Below the pieces are notes generated by a model, which saw only the letters and a program-made list of their open reading frames with translations, did no database searches and was not told the origin of the DNA. A stretch of DNA of 5,425 bases, from the NCBI GenBank assembly GCA_021160185.1, contig JAGHDA010000184.1, positions 1-5,425 on the forward strand, in the 5' to 3' direction. Source of the stretch: Verrucomicrobiota bacterium. Lineage in GTDB: Bacteria > Verrucomicrobiota > Verrucomicrobiia > Limisphaerales > CAZBKV01. The translations under genes were made by a program, and so were the position numbers. Below, piece after piece: positions 1 through 5,425 of the stretch (the stretch's first letter is position 1; the number at the start of each line of letters is the position of its first letter).

Positions 1-1250
1 GCCTGGAACAGAAACATCGCGATAAAAGCGCTGGTGCGCCCGATGCGGTCCGAGACAAATCCCCAAACCACTCTGCCGACGGCGTTGAAGATGGCGAGCC
101 AGCCCACCGCCGCGGCGCCCTTTAGCATCAGCTCTTGGCGGGCAGCGTCGCTGAGCGCTCCGCCGCCTTGAAGCGCGGCCGAGACCAACTGCTCTCCCGC
201 GAAAACCTTCAAGATGCCGATCACCATCAACCCGGCCATCGCCCCGCTGAAGAACATCAGCCACAACAAGTAGAACGCAGGCTTGCGGAGGGTTTCCTGC
301 CAGGTCGATTCCCCGCTCTGGACCGCTTTGGCCGCCGTCGCAGGCGCGGCTTCGGGGGGATTGCGGAGGAGCAGCGCGCCCACGATGATCACGACGAGGC
401 AAACCAGTCCGTGGACCGTGAAGAAGGGAACGATGCCGTGCGCGCGAATATAGCCCAAAGCGCCATATTCCTTGCTGAACAAGTACGCTCCGAATCCGAA
501 TCCTGCCACCGCAAGGCCGCTGACCAGGCCCTTGTGCTCCGGGAACCATTTCACCAACGCCGCGATGGGGCATACGTAGGCAAATCCGATTCCCGCTCCG
601 GCGAGCAGGCCGACCGTGCCCCACAGGAGCAACAGCTTGTCCCACGGCCCCTGCCGGCCCACATATTCCGAGCCGATAGCCGCCCCGGCCACGATGACCG
701 CGGCAAGAACGCCCAGCGGCGCATAGCGCGCGACCGGATAGCTCTCCGGGTCAAGATCGCGGGTCAGGGCGTGGAGCAGCAGCAGCAGCAGCAGCGCGAT
801 GGCTCCGACGAACGCGGCGTGCGCCAAGTGGAATACGATGGCTGATTTCATCAGCCCCGCCGCCAGAAAGCCGCCCCCCAGGAGCGCCGCGCCCACAATG
901 GCCGGGAACCTGGGGCCTTTGAGATCTTGAACGCGCCCCGCGAACACCATGGTGACCGCAAAGGCCAGGATGCAGATGCTGAAGGCATATTTAAGATAAC
1001 CCTGGTGGATGGCGCGCTGCTTTTTGGCCGCCGCCTCGTCCTCGACGACAATTGCGTTTTCCGCAAGTTTGCCTTCTTGTTCCAGGGCGGCTTTTTGTTG
1101 TTTCGTGACGACCGGCGGGAAGACCTCCGCGGTGAGCGGCTCCCAGAAAATGCTGTAGCCATACACGGTGCCGAGGATGAGCTGAATCATCACGGCGCCT
1201 ACCAGAACCAAGTATCGCCACGAACGGGAAGGGGGTTGGGGTTCCTTCAT
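1..1250 (-). CDS. OFA-family MFS transporter (oxalate/formate antiporter-like), partial, C-terminus beyond left edge
   Basis: This is a membrane carrier of the major facilitator superfamily, closest by motif to the OFA (oxalate/formate antiporter) group, which moves small carboxylates. The ATG at 1250-1248 opens a frame that stays open for 416 codons to the window edge. Helix 1 (about residues 12-36) contains GTVYGYSIFWEPL, the usual OFA start. The loop 2-3 motif is GRVQDLKGPRFP (105-116). The helix 4-5 signature is CPIAALVKWFPEHKGLVSG followed by AVAGFGFGA (227-255). The loop 8-9 motif is GRVVWGFVSDRIGRT (392-406). Three connections are longer than usual: a charged loop at about 46-82, a block at about 136-205 that seems to add two helices and includes seven leucines (153-159), and a loop at about 352-380. 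No strong Shine-Dalgarno precedes the start. It lies 181 bp downstream of acs on the same strand, so acetate or another monocarboxylate is a plausible substrate, by inference only. Family is confident; substrate is not. Confidence 0.9.
   Translation of the reverse strand, partial: MKEPQPPSRSWRYLVLVGAVMIQLILGTVYGYSIFWEPLTAEVFPPVVTKQQKAALEQEGKLAENAIVVEDEAAAKKQRAIHQGYLKYAFSICILAFAVTMVFAGRVQDLKGPRFPAIVGAALLGGGFLAAGLMKSAIVFHLAHAAFVGAIALLLLLLLHALTRDLDPESYPVARYAPLGVLAAVIVAGAAIGSEYVGRQGPWDKLLLLWGTVGLLAGAGIGFAYVCPIAALVKWFPEHKGLVSGLAVAGFGFGAYLFSKEYGALGYIRAHGIVPFFTVHGLVCLVVIIVGALLLRNPPEAAPATAAKAVQSGESTWQETLRKPAFYLLWLMFFSGAMAGLMVIGILKVFAGEQLVSAALQGGGALSDAARQELMLKGAAAVGWLAIFNAVGRVVWGFVSDRIGRTSAFIAMFLFQ
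775..795. repeat. AGC trinucleotide microsatellite, seven perfect units, inside the MFS gene
   Basis: Seven tandem AGC units are read on the minus strand as six consecutive CTG codons followed by CTC, giving seven leucines (residues 153-159) in a predicted membrane helix. Repeats of this kind can gain or lose units by polymerase slippage. Because the unit is three bases, such changes would lengthen or shorten the helix without shifting the frame. Confidence 0.9.
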
Positions 1251-1298
1251 AAGACTTCAGGTTGTGTTAAAAATAAGGCATCTTAAATTTTTCTTCCT

Positions 1299-1304
1299 TG
1301 TCAA
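1299..1304 (-). promoter_or_regulatory. Possible -35 box (TTGACA) upstream of the MFS gene
   Basis: A perfect TTGACA lies on the minus strand about 50 bp before the transporter start, followed by an AT-rich stretch (about 1265-1298). No good -10 hexamer sits at 16-18 bp spacing; the nearest match, TAAGAT, is only 13 bp away. It could be a separate promoter for the transporter or a chance match. Confidence 0.25.
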
Positions 1305-1340
1305 CCGGCGCGGCGGGCCCCCTCCGGGTGGAAATCGTGG

Positions 1341-1390
1341 AAAAAGCCGCGTTCTGGGGGCCGGCCTCGCTTGGATTTCGAGGCCGGCCC
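1341..1390 (-). terminator. acs: GC-rich hairpin after acs, possible terminator or attenuator
   Basis: A perfect 12-bp inverted repeat (1358-1369 against 1379-1390, arm GGGCCGGCCTCG) with a 9-nt loop begins about 40 bp past the acs stop codon. Read on the minus strand, five T residues (1345-1341) follow, but only after a 12-nt gap. It is therefore not a textbook intrinsic terminator. It may stop or reduce transcription from acs into the MFS gene, or protect the 3' end of the acs message. Confidence 0.5.
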
Positions 1391-1431
1391 GAACGGTTTA
1401 GAACGCCGGAACGACGGCGGGAGGCGGCTTG

Positions 1432-3324
1432 CTATTCATCAAGCGTGGAGGTGTCGCCGACATCCTGCCCGAGCGTTTCCGCTTTGAGCAAGCGGCGCAT
1501 GATCTTGCCCGAACGGGTCTTGGGCAGTTTATCACGGAACTCGACATACTCCGGGCGGGCGATCGGGCCGATTTCCTTCGCCACCCACTTCTTGAGCTCG
1601 GCGGCCAGCTCCTCTGAGGGCTGGTGGCCGGCTTTGAGGACCACGTAGACTTTGGGGACGTCGCCCTTGACGTCATGCGGCACGCCGATGCAGGCGGCTT
1701 CGGCCACCGCCGGATGGGCCACCAAAGCGCTCTCGACCTCGGCTGTGCCCAGCCGGTGGCCCGCCACGTTGAGCACCTCGTCGGCGCGGCCGCGGAACCA
1801 GATGTATCCGTCGGCGTCCCGCATCGCTGCGTCGCCGGTAAGATACAGTCCGGGGAAGCGCGACCAATAGTTCTGTTTGTAGCGCTCAGGCTCCCGGTAG
1901 AGTGTCCGGAGCATGGCCGGCCAGGGCTGTTTGATTACCGCCAGGCCGCCTTCGCCGTCTTTGGAGCGGTTGCCTTGCTGATCCACCACGTCCACGTCCA
2001 CGCCGGGGAACGGCCTGGTGGCCGAACCGGGCTTGAGCGGGGTGATGGGCAAGGGGGTTACCATGAACATCCCGGTTTCCGTTTGCCACCAGGTGTCCAT
2101 GATGGGGCATCGCGAGCCGCCGATATGCTCATAATACCAACGCCACGCTTCGGGATTGATCGGCTCGCCGACCGAGCCAAGCAGGCGCAGGGAGGAAAGA
2201 TCGTGCTTCTTGACCCAATCCTCGCCGAATTTCATAAACATGCGCACAGCGGTGGGCGAGGTGTAGAAGACGGTGACTTTTTCCCGCTCGATGATCTTCC
2301 AGAGCCGGTCCGGCTCGGGGTAGTCCGGCGCGCCTTCATACATGATGGAGGCGGCGCCCAGCATCAACGGCGCGTAGACGATGTAGCTGTGGCCTGTGAC
2401 CCAGCCGATGTCGGCCGCGCACCAGTAGATGTCGTTTTCCTTGATGTCGAAGACATACTTCAGGGTGGCGTGGACGCCGACCGCGTAGCCGCCATGGACA
2501 TGGACGATGCCTTTGGGCTTGCCGGTGGTGCCGGAGGTGTAGAGGAGGTAGAGCATGTCTTCGCTGTCCAGTTGCAGCGTTTCGAACTCATCGGATTCGG
2601 CCTGGGCGGCCTCGTGCCACCAGAGATCGCGCCCTTCCTTCATGGGGGCGTCGTTGTTCACCCGCTTCACCACCAGGACCTTTTGAACGCTCGGGGTCTC
2701 TTCGAGCGCGGCGTCCGCGTTCGCCTTGAGGGGAACCACCTTGCCGCGGCGGTAGGCGCCGTCGGCGGTGATCAGCACCTTGGCCTCGGCGTCCACAATG
2801 CGATCCCGCAGGGCGCCGGAACTGAAGCCGGAGAACACCACCGAGTGGATCGCGCCCAGCTTGGCGCAAGCGAGCATGGCGATGGGCAATTGGGGGATCA
2901 TCGGCAGGTAGATGGTCACTCGATCGCCCTTTCCCACGCCCATCTTTCGCAGCGCGTTGGCGACGCGGTTGGTTTCCCGGAAAAGCTGCTCATAGGTCCA
3001 ACGCTCCACATCGCCGGGTTCGCCTTCAAATATGTACGCCACTTTGTCTTTGACCGGCGTCTTCATGTGCCGGTCCAGCGCGTTGTGGGCGATGTTGAAC
3101 TTGCCGTTCAGGAACCACTTTGCAAAGGGCAGGTTCCACTCGAGGACCCGGTTCCAGGGCTGGAACCAATCCAGCTCCTTGGCCATTTCCTCCCAGAACC
3201 ATTGATAGTTCTTGGCGCGCTCCAGCAGCTCTTCGTAGGTCGAGATGCCTCGGGCGCGCATCCACTGCATAATGTTGGAATTCTCGGCGAGTTCCTTCGG
3301 CGGATAGTATAGTTCGCTGCTCAT
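1432..3324 (-). CDS. acs: Acetyl-CoA synthetase, AMP-forming (acetate--CoA ligase)
   Basis: This cytoplasmic enzyme converts acetate, ATP and CoA to acetyl-CoA, AMP and pyrophosphate through an acetyl-adenylate, letting the cell use or recapture acetate. The 630-aa protein is complete and slightly shorter than the roughly 650-aa enterobacterial enzyme. In order it shows an N-terminal Acs domain, the ATP-binding loop YTSGTTGKPKG (262-272), the acetate-pocket region GWVTGHSY (307-314), DTWWQTETG (410-418) whose tryptophan restricts the pocket to acetate or propionate, the hinge region TGD (496-498), the CoA-binding stretch GRADEVLNVAGHRLGTAE (512-529), and PKTRSGKIMRR (601-611). In characterised Acs enzymes the lysine equivalent to K607 is catalytic for adenylation and is switched off by acetylation. 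The position before GHR is alanine (A521), where enterobacterial Acs has serine. The start is supported by AAGGGAG seven bases upstream. The gene diverges from lemA and precedes a carboxylate-type carrier. Propionate use cannot be excluded. Confidence 0.97.
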   Translation of the reverse strand: MSSELYYPPKELAENSNIMQWMRARGISTYEELLERAKNYQWFWEEMAKELDWFQPWNRVLEWNLPFAKWFLNGKFNIAHNALDRHMKTPVKDKVAYIFEGEPGDVERWTYEQLFRETNRVANALRKMGVGKGDRVTIYLPMIPQLPIAMLACAKLGAIHSVVFSGFSSGALRDRIVDAEAKVLITADGAYRRGKVVPLKANADAALEETPSVQKVLVVKRVNNDAPMKEGRDLWWHEAAQAESDEFETLQLDSEDMLYLLYTSGTTGKPKGIVHVHGGYAVGVHATLKYVFDIKENDIYWCAADIGWVTGHSYIVYAPLMLGAASIMYEGAPDYPEPDRLWKIIEREKVTVFYTSPTAVRMFMKFGEDWVKKHDLSSLRLLGSVGEPINPEAWRWYYEHIGGSRCPIMDTWWQTETGMFMVTPLPITPLKPGSATRPFPGVDVDVVDQQGNRSKDGEGGLAVIKQPWPAMLRTLYREPERYKQNYWSRFPGLYLTGDAAMRDADGYIWFRGRADEVLNVAGHRLGTAEVESALVAHPAVAEAACIGVPHDVKGDVPKVYVVLKAGHQPSEELAAELKKWVAKEIGPIARPEYVEFRDKLPKTRSGKIMRRLLKAETLGQDVGDTSTLDE

Positions 3325-3331
3325 ACTCTGA

Positions 3332-3338
3332 CTCCCTT
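3332..3338 (-). promoter_or_regulatory. acs: Ribosome binding site of acs
   Basis: AAGGGAG on the minus strand lies seven bases before the ATG at 3324-3322 and fixes this start codon. No nearer in-frame alternative has comparable complementarity to 16S rRNA. Confidence 0.75.
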
Positions 3339-3418
3339 TGTCTTATAGTTCCGTTTCACCCCTTGCGGGGGCCCCCTTCTGTTGCGCCGGGCGCGCCATA
3401 TGCCGCCCGCCGCCATTG

Positions 3419-3482
3419 CCCTATCAGCGCCGTATAACCGTTCCTTCGGTTTTCCGAACTCTCCCGCATGGCCCTGATAGGG
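3419..3482. repeat. Nested inverted repeat in the acs-lemA divergent region
   Basis: The 9-bp arms CCCTATCAG (3419-3427) and CTGATAGGG (3474-3482) are perfect reverse complements separated by 46 nt. Inside the spacer is a smaller hairpin, AACCG (3436-3440) and CGGTT (3447-3451) with a 6-nt loop. The arms could be two operator half-sites bracketing a promoter, or the stem of a larger RNA or cruciform structure. The sequence match is certain; the function is unknown. Confidence 0.5.
3431..3458 (-). promoter_or_regulatory. acs: Weak candidate promoter for acs
   Basis: On the minus strand, TTCGGA (3458-3453) and TATACG (3436-3431) are separated by 16 bp. They match the sigma-70 boxes at three and four of six positions. 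The pair lies between the arms of the 9-bp inverted repeat, which makes it worth listing, but the match alone is weak. Confidence 0.2.
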
Positions 3483-3528
3483 AATGTCAGAAGACTCCTA
3501 GCAAGCCGCCGGGGAACGATCTTCTCGC

Positions 3529-3556
3529 TTATTGGCGAAGTTTCATCATTTATTGG
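3529..3556. repeat. Direct repeat TTATTGG, two copies at 21-bp spacing
   Basis: TTATTGG occurs at 3529-3535 and 3550-3556. The 21-bp step equals two DNA helical turns, so both copies face the same side, as activator sites often do. With only two 7-bp copies, chance is a real alternative. Confidence 0.35.
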
Positions 3557-3670
3557 TAAGGGGACGTTTTCGACTCCTCGGCCGGGAAAAGAGGGAGTCA
3601 GGATGGCGTCGGCGCCACTGTCGCGAATCCGGCGCGGGAAGCGGCGCGGGCCTCTGTGGGAGGTTGGAGG

Positions 3671-3699
3671 TTGCGTTTTTGTTTCGAGCCGGGTAAATT
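3671..3699 (+). promoter_or_regulatory. lemA: Candidate promoter for lemA
   Basis: TTGCGT (3671-3676) and TAAATT (3694-3699) are separated by an ideal 17 bp and lie about 40 bp before the lemA start. The -35 box matches only three of six consensus bases and overlaps the second unit of the GGAGGTT tandem pair. It is plausible but weak. Confidence 0.3.
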
Positions 3700-3723
3700 G
3701 CCCTCACTTCGGCGAAAAGGAAC

Positions 3724-3730
3724 AGGAGGA
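3724..3730 (+). promoter_or_regulatory. lemA: Strong ribosome binding site of lemA
   Basis: AGGAGGA lies six bases before the ATG at 3737-3739. It decides the start over an in-frame upstream GTG at 3656, which would add 27 residues with no family resemblance. Confidence 0.9.
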
Positions 3731-3736
3731 AACAAA

Positions 3737-4369
3737 ATGAACCTATTTTCACGCGCGGAAAATCTGGCGGCGGCGACCGGATGGATTCTTTTGGTGATTG
3801 TGGGCTTGGCGGTGTTGCTCGGAGGCTACATCGTCGCGGCGTACAATCGGCTGATCCAACTTCGCAATCGGTTCCGAAACGCCTACGCCCAGATCGACGT
3901 CCAGCTCAAGCGCCGCTACGACCTGATTCCGAATCTGGTTGAGACAGCCAAGGGATACCTGAAGCACGAGCGGGGCACGCTCGAGGCGGTGATTCAGGCG
4001 CGCAACGCCGCCGTCTCCGCGAGCAACCAGGCCGCGCAAAACCCCGGCGATCCGGGCTCGGTGCGGAAGTTGGTCGAGGCGGAGGGCGCGCTGACCGGCG
4101 TGCTTGGCCGCCTGTTCGCTTTGGCCGAGGCGTATCCGGACTTGAAGGCCAACCAGACGATGGCCCAGTTGATGGAGGAGCTGACGAGCACGGAGAACAA
4201 GGTGGCGTTTGCGAGGCAGGCGTACAACGACGCCGTGATGATTTACAACACGGCTCGGGAGTCTTTCCCCGTCAACATCATTGCCGGGATGTTCAACTTC
4301 GGCCCGGCGGAGCTGTTCGAGGTCAAGAGCGAGGCTGAGAAGGAAGCCCCCAAGGTTTCTTTCTCGTAA
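3737..4369 (+). CDS. lemA: LemA family membrane protein
   Basis: This complete 210-aa protein is of the usual LemA length. One N-terminal transmembrane segment (about residues 15-36) anchors a long alpha-helical domain that in other LemA proteins faces away from the cytoplasm. Family signatures are clear: YNRLIQLRNRFRNAYAQIDV (36-55), QLKRRYDLIPNLVETAKGYLKHE (56-78), LFALAEAYPDLKAN (126-139), EELTSTENKVAFARQAYNDA (147-166), and the late block FPVNIIAGMFNFGPAELFE (177-195). The last 15 residues are charged and end in VSFS. The biochemical role of LemA is not established; the family is often encoded beside M48 membrane proteases, as here, with the protease starting 102 bp downstream on the same strand. 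A role as partner or adaptor in envelope quality control is an inference. Confidence 0.95.
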   Translation: MNLFSRAENLAAATGWILLVIVGLAVLLGGYIVAAYNRLIQLRNRFRNAYAQIDVQLKRRYDLIPNLVETAKGYLKHERGTLEAVIQARNAAVSASNQAAQNPGDPGSVRKLVEAEGALTGVLGRLFALAEAYPDLKANQTMAQLMEELTSTENKVAFARQAYNDAVMIYNTARESFPVNIIAGMFNFGPAELFEVKSEAEKEAPKVSFS

Positions 4370-4454
4370 ATCGGGCGAAGTCGCGCCCGCCGGATGGAGC
4401 GTTTCTTCGCTTTCCTGCGGCGGGGAGGCGGGGCGAAGGGAAGAGTCAGGTCGC

Positions 4455-4460
4455 GGAGAG
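4455..4460 (+). promoter_or_regulatory. Probable ribosome binding site of the M48 protease gene
   Basis: GGAGAG lies 11 bases before the ATG at 4472, a slightly long spacing. It favours this start over an in-frame ATG at 4394, which lacks a Shine-Dalgarno and would add 26 basic, low-complexity residues. Confidence 0.5.
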
Positions 4461-4471
4461 AGCAGGCCGCC

Positions 4472-5425
4472 ATGGATTTCTTCGATCGTCAACAGCTTGC
4501 CAGGCGCAACACCCGGCTCCTGGTTCTTTATTTCTCGCTTAGCCTTCTCTGCATCATCTTCGCGGTTTACGCCGTGGCGGCGATTGTCTTTCGCCGCCCG
4601 AGCCGCATCCCGTTTCCCGAGGCGATGGCGCGCCTCGGGGAATGGTTTTGGGATCCGCAGCTCTTCTTGTGGGCGGGCGGCGGCACGCTTGCGGTTGTCT
4701 TTATCGCCTCGCTGTTCAAGATCCTCGAGCTTCGCCGGGGCGGCGCGGCGGTGGCTTCCGCCCTGGGCGGCCGTCCAGTGAATCCGGACACGCAGGATCC
4801 GGCCGAGCGCCGCCTGATGAACGTGGTCGAAGAAATGGCCATTGCTTCCGGTTTGCCCGCTCCCGAGGTCTACGTGCTGGATGAGGAGCGGGGGATCAAC
4901 GCCTTTACGGCGGGGCTTTATCCCACCGACGCGGTGGTGGCGGTCACCCGAGGGTGCCTGGATCTCCTGAGCCGCGACGAACTCCAGGGGGTTGTCGCCC
5001 ATGAATTCAGCCATATTCTCAACGGTGACATGCGGCTGAACCTGCGGCTCATCGGCCTGCTGAGCGGCATCCTGGCCATCGCGATGATCGGTTATTTTCT
5101 CCTCCGGGTCTCCTTCGGCGGCTCCAGGCGTTCCTCCTCGGGGGGGCGCGGCAAGGGCGCTCCGCAGATGGCCTTGTTCGGCCTGGCATTGCTTGTGATC
5201 GGTTGGATCGGGGTCTTCTTCGGGCGTTTGATCAAGAGCGCGATCTCCCGGCAGCGGGAGTATCTGGCCGACGCCGCGGCGGTCCAGTTCACCCGCAATC
5301 CGGGCGGCCTCGCCGGCGCGCTGAAGAAAATCGGCGGCTATGTGCTCGGCTCGCGCATCGGATCCCATGCCGCCGATTTTCTTCAGCGCGCCGGCGAGGC
5401 CGCCCGGATTGCGGGTGAACTGGAC
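4472..5425 (+). CDS. M48-family membrane zinc metalloprotease (HtpX/Ste24-like), partial, C-terminus beyond right edge
   Basis: This is a zinc-dependent endopeptidase anchored in the cytoplasmic membrane; relatives such as HtpX degrade misfolded membrane proteins. The open frame gives 318 residues. Hydrophobic segments lie at about 16-40, 63-84, 191-212 and 232-254. The region before the active site contains PEVYVLDEERGINAFTAG (131-148). The zinc motif is HEFSH (177-181) followed by LNGD, and the third ligand is expected at E263 in QREYLADAAA (261-270), so the catalytic set is complete. A glycine/serine/arginine-rich loop (214-231) joins helices 3 and 4. The MDFFDRQQLARRNT start resembles other LemA-linked M48 proteases. 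Residues 300-318 (5369-5425) come from an exact reverse-complement copy of codons 271-289, so they are probably not native protein. The M48 call is firm; the true C-terminus is unknown. Confidence 0.93.
   Translation, partial: MDFFDRQQLARRNTRLLVLYFSLSLLCIIFAVYAVAAIVFRRPSRIPFPEAMARLGEWFWDPQLFLWAGGGTLAVVFIASLFKILELRRGGAAVASALGGRPVNPDTQDPAERRLMNVVEEMAIASGLPAPEVYVLDEERGINAFTAGLYPTDAVVAVTRGCLDLLSRDELQGVVAHEFSHILNGDMRLNLRLIGLLSGILAIAMIGYFLLRVSFGGSRRSSSGGRGKGAPQMALFGLALLVIGWIGVFFGRLIKSAISRQREYLADAAAVQFTRNPGGLAGALKKIGGYVLGSRIGSHAADFLQRAGEAARIAGELD
5282..5425. repeat. Perfect 57-bp inverted repeat with 30-nt loop at the right edge, probable chimeric junction
   Basis: The left arm 5282-5338 and right arm 5369-5425 are exact reverse complements over all 57 bases, separated by 30 nt (5339-5368). 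The right arm ends at the final base of the window, so the inverted copy may continue beyond it. Both arms lie inside the protease frame. The right arm makes the protein read AADFLQRAGEAARIAGELD, which is what the antisense strand of the left arm encodes. A natural terminator is unlikely because the repeat lies in conserved coding sequence soon after the third zinc ligand. A fold-back amplification or assembly artefact is the simplest reading; a real inverted duplication is the alternative. Confidence 0.95.

Larger units (their letters stand above)
3325..3723. other. Divergent intergenic region between acs and lemA, no convincing gene
   Basis: About 400 bp separate the divergent acs and lemA starts. 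Short open frames exist here, including 3468-3740 on the plus strand, which would overlap the lemA ATG as ATGA. None has a ribosome binding site or a recognisable protein. The stretch instead holds candidate regulatory structure: a 10-bp palindrome GGGGGCCCCC (3367-3376) in the acs leader, a nested inverted repeat (3419-3482), direct repeats TTATTGG (3529-3556), GGCGCGGG twice at a 12-bp step (3631-3650), and a tandem GGAGGTT pair (3659-3672). Both promoters should lie here. Confidence 0.7.

Noticed and set aside
135..845. Plus-strand open frame of 236 codons
   Set aside because: It is antisense to the MFS transporter, whose frame carries clear OFA motifs and runs uninterrupted to the left edge. 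Its Gln run is just the other strand of the leucine microsatellite.
1624..3312. Plus-strand open frame of 562 codons opposite acs
   Set aside because: It lies wholly antisense to a clear acs gene, has histidine/glycine/valine-rich content with no recognisable family, and is explained by the GC-rich codon use of the real gene.
3468..3740. Possible small gene overlapping the lemA start by ATGA
   Set aside because: The overlap looks like translational coupling, but there is no ribosome binding site before 3468, the protein is not recognisable, and the strong AGGAGGA is fully explained by lemA.
4375..4410. Inverted repeat GCGAAG/CTTCGC after the lemA stop
   Set aside because: The stem is only 6 bp with a 24-nt loop and no T run, so it is too weak to call a terminator.
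4418..4440. G-rich stretch between lemA and the M48 gene as a possible G-quadruplex
   Set aside because: It has only three runs of three or more G residues close together, so a stable three-tetrad quadruplex is not supported.
4394..4471. Alternative upstream start for the M48 protease
   Set aside because: The ATG at 4394 is in frame, but it lacks a Shine-Dalgarno and would add a basic, glycine-rich stretch unlike the usual start of these proteases.
3749..5368. Minus-strand open frame of 539 codons opposite lemA and the M48 gene
   Set aside because: It spans two well-supported genes and their gap in antisense. Its arginine/glutamine/proline-rich sequence is typical of a shadow frame in GC-rich DNA. 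It does confirm independently that the terminal inverted repeat encodes the same 19 residues on both strands.

Overview
The window is GC-rich bacterial chromosomal DNA with four protein genes and no RNA genes, CRISPR array, phage genes or insertion sequences that I can see. The gene set suits a free-living, membrane-rich heterotroph. It comprises an OFA-type MFS carrier with unusually long loops, an AMP-forming acetyl-CoA synthetase, and a LemA plus M48 membrane protease pair. A Gram-negative lineage of the Planctomycetes/Verrucomicrobia kind, or an uncultured relative, would fit, but this is an impression and not a placement. The inverted duplication at the right edge suggests a draft or metagenome contig end.

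Layout. Positions 1-1250 (minus) hold the N-terminal 416 residues of an OFA-family MFS transporter that runs off the left edge. Positions 1251-1431 are a short gap with a GC-rich hairpin and an AT-rich stretch. Positions 1432-3324 (minus) hold a complete acs gene of 630 aa. Positions 3325-3736 are a divergent intergenic region of about 410 bp with nested inverted repeats, spaced direct repeats and weak promoter-like sequences. Positions 3737-4369 (plus) hold a complete lemA of 210 aa with a strong ribosome binding site. Positions 4472-5425 (plus) hold an M48-family zinc metalloprotease that runs off the right edge.

How the genes may work together. The minus-strand pair looks like a carboxylate module: a monocarboxylate carrier next to the enzyme that activates acetate to acetyl-CoA. 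The plus-strand pair is the recurrent LemA-M48 membrane module, probably concerned with envelope or membrane-protein quality control. The two pairs diverge from one regulatory region.

The strongest unexplained signal is a perfect 57-bp inverted repeat that ends exactly at the last base (5282-5338 against 5369-5425, 30-nt loop). It makes the last 19 visible codons of the protease an antisense copy of codons 271-289. It most likely marks a fold-back chimera or contig-end artefact, so the protein sequence after about residue 299 should not be trusted. The main biological oddity is the carrier, which seems to have an extra pair of membrane helices between canonical helices 3 and 4, one of them containing a seven-leucine run encoded by a CTG microsatellite. 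I did not find a convincing new multi-gene system.
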